Below are positions 1-8,280 of a stretch of 64,000 bases of DNA, piece after piece (position 1 is the stretch's first letter; each line of letters starts with the position of its first letter). Source of the stretch: JAYZQT01 sp036136335 (GTDB taxonomy: Bacteria > Pseudomonadota > Alphaproteobacteria > MPNO01 > UBA830); assembly GCA_036136335.1 (NCBI GenBank), contig JAYZQT010000030.1, positions 1 to 64,000 of the forward strand, in the 5' to 3' direction. A model generated the notes under the pieces. The model was not told the origin of the DNA. It made no database searches and saw only the letters and a list, made by a program, of their open reading frames with translations. A program made the position numbers and the translations under genes.

Positions 1-550
1 ACCAAACTCGGAGTTTTGCGTTTTCCGTCCGCCAATCGTCATCCGGGAAGGTCTGGTCCACAAATGCCAATGCAACCCCGACGGAAATCGTGCCAACATC
101 GATTATGCCAGAAAATGCCGACACCTGCTCTTCTAAAGCTGTTATACCATTAAAAACGATATCTTTATTATGAGACAGCATGCCAGCGGATCGCCGTTCG
201 GGCTTTTTCAAGCTCTCCACGAAACAGGCCACCATACTCGTGATCATACCATCAGCCAAAGCCTGCAGGGTTAGTGCGGCCCAACGTTGCTCCCCCGACG
301 CAGCTAACATTCTGGGACCGCTGCACTCCAAATCTAGGTATTCCATTATTACCGGAGAATCATAAATCGATACGTCGTCGATCGTGATAAGACAGGGAAT
401 CTGACCAAGCGGATTAGGCGTGTTCTCCCGGTCCTCACGACGAAGAGGATTGGACTTTTCTTTTTCGATCAAACCTTCAATGCCTTTCTCCTTCATCAAC
501 ACCACGACCTTTCGGACGAAGGGCGATGTGGGAGACCAACAGAGTTTCAT
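1..550 (-). CDS. Glutathione S-transferase family protein (C-terminus cut off by window edge)
   Basis: About 183 N-terminal residues are visible; the reading frame is open to the left edge, so the gene is partial. The start ATG (548-550) opens MKLCWSPTSPFVRKV, a GST N-terminal thioredoxin fold in which the SPTSPFVRK segment occupies the glutathione-site position. A DSPVIMEYLD segment about 65 residues in matches the glutathione-binding Asp/Ser region of the family. A helical C-terminal domain follows. It lies 8 bp downstream of gloB on the same strand, so the two probably form a glutathione-dependent detoxification operon. The substrate cannot be inferred. Family assignment is from motifs and is fairly secure. 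Confidence 0.85.
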   Translation of the reverse strand, partial: MKLCWSPTSPFVRKVVVLMKEKGIEGLIEKEKSNPLRREDRENTPNPLGQIPCLITIDDVSIYDSPVIMEYLDLECSGPRMLAASGEQRWAALTLQALADGMITSMVACFVESLKKPERRSAGMLSHNKDIVFNGITALEEQVSAFSGIIDVGTISVGVALAFVDQTFPDDDWRTENAKLRVW

Positions 551-558
551 ATGAACCC

Positions 559-1329
559 CTAGAAATTGTCTTTGCGGGTCCGGGCTTCAGCAAACACATC
601 GATTGGCGAACTGTTTTCCATACCAAGAACAACCGCAAAATTTGGGTCGTCAGCCCTTAGGAATGGATTTGTCCGTCGCTCGACTCCCATCAGCGACGGG
701 ACCGTCGACACACCGGCAGCCCTGCGTGCTTGGATCTGTCTCGCGTATGCATGAAGATAAGAATTGCCGGGATCAACGTGGAGCGCAAACTTGGCGTTGG
801 CCGCGGTATACTCATGAGCGCAGTATACCCAAGTTTCGTCTGGCACCTCCCGGAATTTAGAAATCGAATTGTACATCTGTTCGAATGTGCCCTCGAAAAC
901 ACGACCACAACCCAGCGCAAACAATGTATCACCGCAAAACAGTGCCTGGCTTTCAGCAAACCAATACGCGATATGTCCTGCCGTGTGCCCCGGCACATCC
1001 CAGACCTTCGCCTTTGCCTCATAAAGTTCGTAGGTGTCGCCGTCAGCAACTTCGATATCAATCATTGGTATACGATCACGATCAGCCTTCGGTCCGACCA
1101 CTTTGCACCCAGTTGCTTGCTTGATTTCCGGCACCCCGCCCACATGGTCATCGTGGTGATGGGTTGCCAACACATGGGTGAGGTTCCAACCAAACATGTC
1201 GAGTGTTTCGAGGACAGGCGTTGCATCTGAGGGGTCCACCACAGCAGCGTTGCCTGATGAGCTTTCGCGCAGAAGGTACACATAATTGTCAGAACGGGTT
1301 GGAATTTGGTGGATTTCAAGCGTGGACAT
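559..1329 (-). CDS. gloB: Hydroxyacylglutathione hydrolase (glyoxalase II)
   Basis: Hydrolyses S-D-lactoylglutathione to D-lactate and glutathione, the second step of methylglyoxal detoxification in the cytosol. The 256-aa length is normal for the family. The metallo-beta-lactamase signature THHHDDH lies at residues 56-62 (His57, His59, Asp61 and His62 as metal ligands). The downstream GHTAGH and FCGDTLFALGCGR segments and the C-terminal CAHEYTAANAKFA region are typical of glyoxalase II. The GST gene follows 8 bp downstream, which fits a shared glutathione theme. It is divergent from the methyltransferase gene at 1454, a common alphaproteobacterial arrangement. No oddities seen. Confidence 0.95.
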   Translation of the reverse strand: MSTLEIHQIPTRSDNYVYLLRESSSGNAAVVDPSDATPVLETLDMFGWNLTHVLATHHHDDHVGGVPEIKQATGCKVVGPKADRDRIPMIDIEVADGDTYELYEAKAKVWDVPGHTAGHIAYWFAESQALFCGDTLFALGCGRVFEGTFEQMYNSISKFREVPDETWVYCAHEYTAANAKFALHVDPGNSYLHAYARQIQARRAAGVSTVPSLMGVERRTNPFLRADDPNFAVVLGMENSSPIDVFAEARTRKDNF

Positions 1330-1453
1330 CGGTTATCGCCCCCCGGCAGATTGATGGTCATTCGTTTTAAGAAACTAACAAAACCAAAGCCTAGCGCCAA
1401 CAGAGCCACGAGACTTTCTTTCTCTTTCAACAATTTCGGACCATATTAGGTGT

Positions 1454-2233
1454 ATGTATAATGACGTAATTGACCTGCGTGATTTCTACAATACCCCGAT
1501 GGGCCATACCGCGCAGAGTTTGGGCAGGCGACATATTCGAGCAATTTGGCCGACTGTCGAAGGTCTAAATCTGGCAGGAATCGGATATCCAACACCTTAT
1601 TTGCGCCCATTCCTGGGTGAGGCCGAACGGGTAGTAGCACTAATGCCTGCTCAGCAGGGTGTGGTCCATTGGCCTGCCGATAGCAAAAACGAGGGGCGGA
1701 ATATCGTTTCGTTGGTTCCAGAAGACGATTTGCCGTTAGGTGATCTATCTATGGATAGAATTCTGCTGGTGCACGCCATAGAGTGCTCCGAACAATCCCA
1801 CAAGCTTTTGCGCGAAGTCTGGCGAGTTATGGCAGGTGGCGGCAAATTACTGATCGTTGTACCAAACCGTCGGGGAATTTGGGCGCGGATGGATCACACA
1901 CCTTTTGGACACGGACACCCATATACGCACCGGCAGGTGTCACGTCTTCTGCGCGACAATCTTTTTCAACCAGGGCATTCAACCGCCGGGCTTTTTGTTC
2001 CACCTACGCGTTCGCGAATGGCTTTGGCGTCAGCACGCGCAATAGAACAAATAGGTCTTCGCTGGTTTAAAACTGTCGGTGGGCTGTTATTCATTGAAGC
2101 ACAGAAACAGATTTATGCTGGCACATTATCAACGCCAACTCCCGCTAGAGCACGGCCATACGCCCATATTTTACGCGACACAAAACGCGGCTTGATACAG
2201 GCAAAGAAAAAAGATTTATTCCCGGTTCAATAA
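1454..2233 (+). CDS. Class I SAM-dependent methyltransferase domain protein
   Basis: A 259-aa protein of the methyltransferase-domain type often found divergent from gloB in alphaproteobacteria. The SAM-binding first glycine motif is weak (LNLAGIGYPTPYL around residue 40). The post-motif helix (LLREVWRVMAGGGKLLIVVPN, around residues 118-138) is the usual DUF/UbiE-like motif III. The later part carries WARMDHTPFGHGHPYTHRQ, characteristic of this subgroup. Its last 18 bases overlap the convergent metW gene. The substrate is unknown and enzymatic activity is not guaranteed, because motif I is degenerate. Confidence 0.8.
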   Translation: MYNDVIDLRDFYNTPMGHTAQSLGRRHIRAIWPTVEGLNLAGIGYPTPYLRPFLGEAERVVALMPAQQGVVHWPADSKNEGRNIVSLVPEDDLPLGDLSMDRILLVHAIECSEQSHKLLREVWRVMAGGGKLLIVVPNRRGIWARMDHTPFGHGHPYTHRQVSRLLRDNLFQPGHSTAGLFVPPTRSRMALASARAIEQIGLRWFKTVGGLLFIEAQKQIYAGTLSTPTPARARPYAHILRDTKRGLIQAKKKDLFPVQ

Positions 2234-2866
2234 AAAAATTGCTTCCTCACCGAAAATATTGGCTATAGCACCGGTGGTTTTTAGCTGTCTTGCAGACCCC
2301 GTGCGAGACAATGATAGTGCGCGATTCACCTTTAATCCCAGTTGATCGCACATCATCGAAAAATCTCGAATAGTGCACAGGTGTATGTTTGACGTTTCAT
2401 ACCACGACCTTTCATCATCACCAACAACAGGCATCCGACCCCCAAACATCATTCGCAAGCGCAGCCGCCAATGCCCGAAATTCTCGAACGAAATGATTAC
2501 GTTAATGCCAATCCTAACTGGGTGGGAAACAACGACTCGGGGGTTGCGCGTGGCTTGAAGCGTCCGGGTTAGTACAACATAGTCGAATGCGTCATTCGGA
2601 TAATGCTCCAGATCGGTATCTGCATCACCCTGAATTACAGAAAGCCCCTGTGCAACACACGCGTTCACACCCGTCTGACTTAACTCGATACCTCGACCAT
2701 CAATACCTTTGTGTCGTCGAAGATAGTCGAGGAGGGTACCGTTTCCACAGCCTATGTCGAGTACCCGGCTCCCCTCTTTGATCATATCAGCTATGATTTC
2801 CAAGTCTCGGCGCGGCAGTTTTTCCGCGTCGCGTGTTTTTGTGTTGTCATTTCGTTTAAAAGTCAC
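2216..2866 (-). CDS. metW: Methionine biosynthesis protein MetW
   Basis: A 216-aa SAM-methyltransferase-fold protein that partners MetX in homoserine acylation for methionine synthesis. The motif I segment RVLDIGCGNGTLLDYL is intact, followed by GRGIELSQTGVNACVAQGL and the MetW-typical ISFENFGHWRLRLRMMFGGRMP region. Its start overlaps the metX stop by 4 bp (ATGA), implying translational coupling. MetW is thought to modulate MetX rather than act as a free methyltransferase; that is family knowledge, not read from the sequence. Its 3' end overlaps the convergent methyltransferase gene by 18 bp. Confidence 0.93.
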   Translation of the reverse strand: MTFKRNDNTKTRDAEKLPRRDLEIIADMIKEGSRVLDIGCGNGTLLDYLRRHKGIDGRGIELSQTGVNACVAQGLSVIQGDADTDLEHYPNDAFDYVVLTRTLQATRNPRVVVSHPVRIGINVIISFENFGHWRLRLRMMFGGRMPVVGDDERSWYETSNIHLCTIRDFSMMCDQLGLKVNRALSLSRTGSARQLKTTGAIANIFGEEAIFLLNRE

Positions 2867-4038
2867 TTGTTTGGCAAGCCCCGGTGTTCAGCGGCACCCT
2901 CCAAGAAACCCCTAACCGTGAGTGACAATTCCGGTTCGTTCAACAAAAATGCGTCATGTCCCTTATCGGTATCAATTTCGACGAAGCTAACATTTGCCGC
3001 AACCGCATTCAGGGCCCGAACGATCTGGCGACTTTCTTCCGTTGGAAAGAGCCAATCACTTGTAAATGAAATAATACAGAATCGGACAGGCGTTCCATCG
3101 AATGCATTTGCCAAGACGCCGTCATGTTCGGCGGCAATATCAAAATAGTCCATAGCCCGGGTTATATAGAGGTAGGAATTGGCATCAAACCGTTCCACGA
3201 ATGAACTACCCTGATGGCGGAGATAACTTTCGACCTGAAATTCCGCATCAAATCCAAAACTGATGGTGTCGCGAGCTTGCAGCCTGCGACCGAACTTTCG
3301 GTGCAATGCGGTTTCTGACATATAGGTAATGTGTGCAGCCATTCTCGCCACCGAGAGTCCCCCCCTCGGGATCACATCTTCATCCAGATAGGCACCTTTA
3401 TGCCATTGGGGATCGGCCATTATCGCCTGGCGACCCACTTCATGAAAGGCTATGTTCTGTGCAGAATGTCGGGCCGCACCCGCAATTGGTATAGCAGCGA
3501 AAACACGCTCAGGAAACTTTGCAGCCCACTCAAGCACCTGCATCGCCCCCATGGACCCGCCAATAACACAAAACAACTGGGCTATTCCTAATTTGTCGAG
3601 TAACAGCGCCTGGGCGCGAACCATGTCACCGATCGTAATAACCGGAAAATCTAGCCCCCAGGGTGCTCCCGTGGAATGATCAATTTCTCGCGGTCCGGTA
3701 GACCCCATGCATCCGCCAAGAACGTTGATACAAATAATAAAATAGCGATTTGTATCAAGCGGCTTATCCGGCCCAACCATTAGCTCCCACCAACCGGGTT
3801 TACCGGTCATCGGGTGTGGGTCGAAAACGTACTGATCTCCGGTCAGTGCGTGACACACTAAGACCGCGTTGGATTTATCCGCGTCTAGCTCACCGCAAGT
3901 CGTATAAGCAAGGGAAAAAGGGCCAATAGCCTCTCCAGAATCGAGCTGCATGGGAACATTGCGCGCCAATTCCAGCTGGAGGCTAGTTGATTTTGTGGGG
4001 TCTGAGACAGTCCCCTCGGATATTTCGCGGATAGCCAT
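2863..4038 (-). CDS. metX: Homoserine O-acyltransferase (MetX family)
   Basis: Acylates homoserine, the committed step to methionine. The 391-aa alpha/beta hydrolase fold shows the nucleophile elbow GGSMGAMQ with Ser162, the acid SDWLFP with Asp328, and the base DKGHDAFL with His361. HALTGDQYV (oxyanion region) and LGGCMGSTGP are standard for MetX. It is co-transcribed and overlaps metW. The acyl donor (acetyl-CoA or succinyl-CoA) cannot be decided from what I can see. This matters here because the window contains both a MetY-type and a MetZ-type sulfhydrylase. A consensus-like promoter lies about 40 bp upstream of the start. Confidence 0.93.
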   Translation of the reverse strand: MAIREISEGTVSDPTKSTSLQLELARNVPMQLDSGEAIGPFSLAYTTCGELDADKSNAVLVCHALTGDQYVFDPHPMTGKPGWWELMVGPDKPLDTNRYFIICINVLGGCMGSTGPREIDHSTGAPWGLDFPVITIGDMVRAQALLLDKLGIAQLFCVIGGSMGAMQVLEWAAKFPERVFAAIPIAGAARHSAQNIAFHEVGRQAIMADPQWHKGAYLDEDVIPRGGLSVARMAAHITYMSETALHRKFGRRLQARDTISFGFDAEFQVESYLRHQGSSFVERFDANSYLYITRAMDYFDIAAEHDGVLANAFDGTPVRFCIISFTSDWLFPTEESRQIVRALNAVAANVSFVEIDTDKGHDAFLLNEPELSLTVRGFLEGAAEHRGLPNK

Positions 4039-4077
4039 TTTTTTTGTCGATCATCTTACCGCTTAAAATGGAGTGTC

Positions 4078-4106
4078 TAGCTAGGGTTGCCTCCCCGCTA
4101 TGTCAA
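4078..4106 (-). promoter_or_regulatory. Candidate sigma-70-type promoter for metX-metW
   Basis: Reading the minus strand, TTGACA (4106-4101) is followed by exactly 17 bp and then TAGCTA (4083-4078). The predicted transcript start is near 4071, giving a leader of about 33 nt before the metX ATG. This is a sequence match only; no operator or riboswitch is recognisable in the short leader. Confidence 0.5.
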
Positions 4107-4115
4107 TGTTTTGTT

Positions 4116-4144
4116 TTGCAATTACCCTTACCTGCGACTACAAA
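4116..4144 (+). promoter_or_regulatory. Candidate promoter for the chorismate mutase-hisC-tyrA operon
   Basis: TTGCAA (4116-4121), a 17-bp spacer and TACAAA (4139-4144) form a plausible -35/-10 pair. It sits back to back with the candidate metX promoter and about 80 bp before the ATG at 4228. The match is weaker than that for metX. Confidence 0.35.
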
Positions 4145-4227
4145 TTAGCGCCTCCCGACGATGACGTTCTTTGTATTTCTGCGTTGGAACAAACTACCCG
4201 ATTTTTGGCTCCAAATTTGGCTAGCAT

Positions 4228-5097
4228 ATGTCAAAAGGCGATAAACCACTTGCCGCATTGCGGGAAGAATTGAACCGGATCGACGACGCGCTCCACGATT
4301 TGATAATGGAACGCGCGACAGTCGCTGAGTATGTGCGCGCCCAAAAGCACAATAATGCAGTGTGGCGACCGGCCCGCGAAGCTCAGATACTGCGTCGTCT
4401 GCTAATGCGTCATGAAGGCCCGTTTCCGCACGCAACAATCGTTCAAATTTGGCGCGAAATTGTGTCCGCAATGGTCCGTTTGCAAGACGAATTTAGGGTA
4501 GCGGTGTACAGCACTGAAACAAGCCTAATCTGCCGTCAACTGGTGCGGGATCATTTTGGAAATGGGACGCCGGTCCTCCCATACACATCGACCCAAGCAG
4601 TATTAAAAGCGGTGGAGGAGGGCGCCGTGACCATTGGTGTTCTCCCGATCCCTCAGAATAAAGAAAAGGAACCCTGGTGGACGTCTTTTGGCGATAGAGC
4701 GGGAGGAGATTTAACAGTATGCGCCAAGCTTCCGTTTGTTCAGAACCCGCAAGAAAATGAACACGCAGCACTTTGCGTTGGTAACATACCGCCCGAAGAA
4801 AGTGGCAAAGACAAAAGCCTATATATTTTTCGGACTAAAACGGCAGCAAGTCGTGAGAAGTTGGCCCAGAAATCCGCCGCCGCGGGTATCAAATTTGAAC
4901 GTCTTATTCACCACAGATCGTCCTTTAGTGGTTCGTCTGTTTTTCTAACTGAACTAGACGGATATGTGCCGCCTGGTGATCCGCGAGTCGCGCGCCTCAT
5001 ACACTCGGATACCGTTGCAGCCGACGCAGTGGTCTTTCTCGGCACCTATGCGGCACCACTCGAACTCTCCGATTTCATGGAGGAAAAGAGGACCTAA
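4228..5097 (+). CDS. Chorismate mutase with degenerate prephenate dehydratase-like C-terminal region
   Basis: Residues 1-90 form an AroQ-type chorismate mutase: LREELNRIDDALHDLIMERATV, then the WRPAREAQILRRLL region, as in the N-terminal half of bacterial P-proteins. This half converts chorismate to prephenate. The remaining roughly 195 residues loosely follow a prephenate dehydratase/ACT layout, but I see no catalytic TRF-type dehydratase motif, so this half is probably non-catalytic or regulatory. The total of 289 aa is shorter than a full P-protein (about 360-390 aa). The stop overlaps the hisC start by 1 bp, and tyrA follows. The operon therefore covers chorismate to the tyrosine branch. 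Confidence 0.85.
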   Translation: MSKGDKPLAALREELNRIDDALHDLIMERATVAEYVRAQKHNNAVWRPAREAQILRRLLMRHEGPFPHATIVQIWREIVSAMVRLQDEFRVAVYSTETSLICRQLVRDHFGNGTPVLPYTSTQAVLKAVEEGAVTIGVLPIPQNKEKEPWWTSFGDRAGGDLTVCAKLPFVQNPQENEHAALCVGNIPPEESGKDKSLYIFRTKTAASREKLAQKSAAAGIKFERLIHHRSSFSGSSVFLTELDGYVPPGDPRVARLIHSDTVAADAVVFLGTYAAPLELSDFMEEKRT

Positions 5098-6191
5098 TGT
5101 CTGACCTCATGCCGCGCCCAGGCATTATGAAAATGACACCCTACGTGCCTGGTGCCTCCAAGATTGATGGTATAAAGAAAATCATCAAACTATCCTCCAA
5201 CGAAGGAGCATTCGGTCCGAGCCTTAAAGCGATTGAAGCCTATGAGGCACTCTCCAAAACGCTGCATCGTTATCCGGACGGGGACTCTGTGGAACTACGA
5301 CACGCAATCGGCAAACGGACCGGCCTTGACTCAAACCGGATCGTCTGCGGTGCTGGATCAGACGAATTACTTGGCTTGCTAGCCAAGGCCTACGCCGGGC
5401 CCGGCGATGAAGTTTTGTTCGGTGAGCACGCGTTCGTAATGTATCCGCTATTTGCACTCGCAGCAGGGGCTACCCCCGTGAAAGCACCGGAAACCGCCTA
5501 CACTGTCTCGGTGGATGCGATACTGGACAACGTAACACAATCTACACGGATCGTTTACATTGCGAATCCAAACAATCCCACGGGCACAATGGTATCGAGG
5601 GACGAAATGACGCGCATGCGGGCCAGTTTGCGCGATAACATCCTCTTAGTGATCGATGCCGCTTACGCCGAATATGTCACTCGCGACGACTACTCTCCCG
5701 GTATTGAACTTGTTGACGCCGGTGCAAACGTTGTTATGACCCGCACATTTTCAAAGATTCATGCGCTCGGCGGGGTTCGTTTGGGTTGGGCGTATTGTCC
5801 AGACGTAATCGTCGATGTGCTCAATCGAATAAGGCCACCGTTCAATGTAACAAGCGCAGCGCAAGCAGCCGGTATCGCTTCTATGAACGACATTGATTTT
5901 CTCAATCGCTCGCGCGATCACAATACATCGTGGCAGTCTTGGCTTACAGATCGGTTGGCTGAGTTAGAGCTCAATGTAGTACCTGGTGTTGGCAACTTCG
6001 TTTTGGCCCGCTTTCCAGATAATCTTATTCACTCGGCAGAGGCCGCAATAAAATTTCTCGGATCACGGGGTATAATCGCTCGAGGTACAGGCAGTGCGGG
6101 TATCCCGGACGGCCTCCGCATAACCGTGGGCCTAGAAGAGGAAATGCGTGCGACGGCTGCGGCCATTAGCGATTTTATGGAAATGTCATGA
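5097..6191 (+). CDS. hisC: Histidinol-phosphate / aromatic aminotransferase
   Basis: A 364-aa PLP-dependent class I/II aminotransferase of the HisC family. LSSNEGAFGPS near the N-terminus, NPNNPTGTMVS (substrate/PLP contact), DAAYAEYV, and the PLP-lysine segment TFSKIHALGGVRLGWAY are all present. It lies between chorismate mutase and tyrA, with a 1-bp overlap upstream and a 4-bp ATGA overlap downstream. This suggests that besides histidine synthesis it may transaminate prephenate or aromatic keto acids, as several HisC-like enzymes do; that dual role is inference from context. Confidence 0.9.
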   Translation: MSDLMPRPGIMKMTPYVPGASKIDGIKKIIKLSSNEGAFGPSLKAIEAYEALSKTLHRYPDGDSVELRHAIGKRTGLDSNRIVCGAGSDELLGLLAKAYAGPGDEVLFGEHAFVMYPLFALAAGATPVKAPETAYTVSVDAILDNVTQSTRIVYIANPNNPTGTMVSRDEMTRMRASLRDNILLVIDAAYAEYVTRDDYSPGIELVDAGANVVMTRTFSKIHALGGVRLGWAYCPDVIVDVLNRIRPPFNVTSAAQAAGIASMNDIDFLNRSRDHNTSWQSWLTDRLAELELNVVPGVGNFVLARFPDNLIHSAEAAIKFLGSRGIIARGTGSAGIPDGLRITVGLEEEMRATAAAISDFMEMS

Positions 6192-7105
6192 CAGAGCAAC
6201 TTTTTAAACGGGTCGCGCTGATTGGTGTCGGCCTAATCGGATCATCAATCGCGCGGGTTATCCGTCGGGACAAACTAGCCGGGTCAATAATTTCCTGCGC
6301 GCGCACAAACCAAACGCTCGACGCAGTCCGCCGACTCGGACTCGCAGACGAAACAACCAAAGATCCTGCGGAAGCCGCCTGCGACGCCGACCTAGTGATC
6401 ATCTGTACACCTGTATCAACTTATGGCGCCATCGCAAAAACGATGGCGCCAGCACTTAAGAAGGGAGCAATCATAAGTGATGTGGGATCGGTGAAGGTGG
6501 CTGCGATTGAGGCCGTTACGCCGCATCTACCCGCTGGTGTCCATTTCATACCGGGGCATCCCATTGCGGGAACCGAAAACTCTGGTCCCGAGTCAGGTTT
6601 TGACACTCTTTTCGAAGGTCGCTGGTTCCTCATTACACCGCCGCCGGGTACGGATCAGGTCGCAATAGATAAAATTGCGGAACTGTGGAAGCGTGCCGGA
6701 AGCAAAATTGACTATCTTGAGCCTAAGCATCACGACCAAGTTCTCGCGATCACATCCCACCTGCCCCACCTGATAGCATACACAATCGTAGGCACCGCAA
6801 CTGACCTAGAGGACCATATCAAGTCAGAAGTGGTAAAATATTCAGCGTCGGGCTTTCGAGACTTTACCCGCATCGCTGCATCGGACCCTGTGATGTGGAG
6901 AGATATTTTTATCGCTAATCGTGAAGCGGTTCTCGAGATGCTGGGGAGGTTGTCCGAAGACTTGGCAGGTTTGCAGCGCGCAATTCGGATGGGTGACGGC
7001 GACACGCTAGAAGCACTGTTTAGGCGCACCCGCGAAATCCGTCGAGGCGTTGTTGAAGCGGGGCAGCACATCCCACCGGTTCCAGAAGAGGAGCCAGCCT
7101 CTTAG
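6188..7105 (+). CDS. tyrA: Prephenate / cyclohexadienyl dehydrogenase
   Basis: NAD(P)-dependent oxidative decarboxylation of prephenate or arogenate in tyrosine synthesis. The 305-aa protein has an N-terminal Rossmann motif (ALIGVGLIGSSIA, GxGxxG), the family hallmark GHPIAGTENSG around residue 120, and a helical C-terminal dimerisation domain (HLPHLIAYTIV, GFRDFTRIAASDP). It starts in an ATGA overlap with hisC. There is no fused chorismate mutase domain, consistent with the separate mutase gene at the head of the operon. It converges on the DUF2125 gene with a 15-bp gap and no hairpin terminator between them. Confidence 0.93.
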   Translation: MTEQLFKRVALIGVGLIGSSIARVIRRDKLAGSIISCARTNQTLDAVRRLGLADETTKDPAEAACDADLVIICTPVSTYGAIAKTMAPALKKGAIISDVGSVKVAAIEAVTPHLPAGVHFIPGHPIAGTENSGPESGFDTLFEGRWFLITPPPGTDQVAIDKIAELWKRAGSKIDYLEPKHHDQVLAITSHLPHLIAYTIVGTATDLEDHIKSEVVKYSASGFRDFTRIAASDPVMWRDIFIANREAVLEMLGRLSEDLAGLQRAIRMGDGDTLEALFRRTREIRRGVVEAGQHIPPVPEEEPAS

Positions 7106-7120
7106 GCCAGCGGAGCTGAT

Positions 7121-8140
7121 TTATTTCCATTGCAAAGGGCGGAACTTTAGAACTTGAACCGGCCCAAGATACAATCGACTTTTCTGAATTCTGAGTGGAA
7201 GGCTAACGCTTTTGCCACCGGATGTTAAGGCTCGGTTTGCAAACTTAATGGCAAAAGCTGTCCGCGCATCGATAACTCCCGCCGCGCTCAGCGCCTCCGT
7301 GGCAGGATCAATCCCATCGATCTGTGCGGTCATCGCACCTTGGGGCTGAAGCATTTCATCAAAAGAAAAGGTTCCCTCGGCGCGCAGTGACAGGGGCTTC
7401 CAGTCAATATCAAACGTTTTTATTTCCAGCGTTCCACCATTATCTCGCCAAGACTCTAGTGCCGCTGTCCAACCACCTCGAAACGGAATATCATCAATAG
7501 TCATCACATCTAATGATATTTTGGGAATTTTATTTCCAAGTGGTGAACGCCAAGCCTTTGGTAAAACCACTTGCCTAACTTCGGTTTGCACGCGAACGCC
7601 ACGTCCGAGAGCATTGTCGTTCTCTTCCTTGAATACATTAGACCGGACGCGAGCCTTTATAAATTCCGCCTTCAATTCATTTTCGTCGGGAAATGCCAAC
7701 TTGATCCCGCCTAGGTACAGAGCTGCTTTTTGGAATTGTCCCGAGGCAAAATCAACATTCAATTTTGCCTGGTTTAACTGCAAAGACCGCTTACCATTCG
7801 GTAGGTTTATAACGTGAACGCCCGGACCCGTGATTGCCACCCTTCCTAAAGCCCAGGGTCTGGTCGACGCCTTAACGTTTGGCAGAGCCCACCGCAATTT
7901 ATTATTTCGGCTAGTAAGCTTCGGTTCATCAAAACTAACCGTGATGAGAAACGGAAACCCCGAGATGTTTTGTTTTCCAAGAGATACATCCCAACCATGT
8001 GCCCTCTGCTCAATGGCCCACCGTTTGATGCCGTCCTGAACGCGACTCATCACGGAATACCAAAAGAGAGAATAACCCATCGCAAGCACGGCCATGAGGC
8101 CGCCGGAAATTATAAGGATTCTGGAAGACCACCGGGTCAT
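7121..8140 (-). CDS. DUF2125 family protein, membrane-anchored
   Basis: A 339-aa protein with one N-terminal membrane segment (residues 7-28, ILIISGGLMAVLAMGYSLFW) followed by a beta-rich periplasmic domain. GWDVSLGKQNISGFPFLITVSFDEP after the anchor is the hallmark of DUF2125, a conserved alphaproteobacterial family resembling AsmA/YdgA-like envelope proteins. Function is not established. It converges on tyrA and shares no operon here. The start at the ATG before TRWSSRILII places a basic residue before the membrane segment, as expected. Confidence 0.85.
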   Translation of the reverse strand: MTRWSSRILIISGGLMAVLAMGYSLFWYSVMSRVQDGIKRWAIEQRAHGWDVSLGKQNISGFPFLITVSFDEPKLTSRNNKLRWALPNVKASTRPWALGRVAITGPGVHVINLPNGKRSLQLNQAKLNVDFASGQFQKAALYLGGIKLAFPDENELKAEFIKARVRSNVFKEENDNALGRGVRVQTEVRQVVLPKAWRSPLGNKIPKISLDVMTIDDIPFRGGWTAALESWRDNGGTLEIKTFDIDWKPLSLRAEGTFSFDEMLQPQGAMTAQIDGIDPATEALSAAGVIDARTAFAIKFANRALTSGGKSVSLPLRIQKSRLYLGPVQVLKFRPLQWK

Positions 8141-8280
8141 AAAAGCGATATAACCCGAGCATAGGGCAAAGTCGATTCTTGCTCTTATTTCAGTGGAAGC
8201 AGGCTGAATGCTGAGACTGGCAGAAGCTACCCATAAAACGTGGCTGGCTTTTTGTTCATTGCGCCAGTATCAAAAGTGAA

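Noticed and set aside
180..365. A 61-residue frame on the plus strand at the window start
   Set aside because: It lies antisense inside the truncated GST gene, whose frame has clear family motifs.
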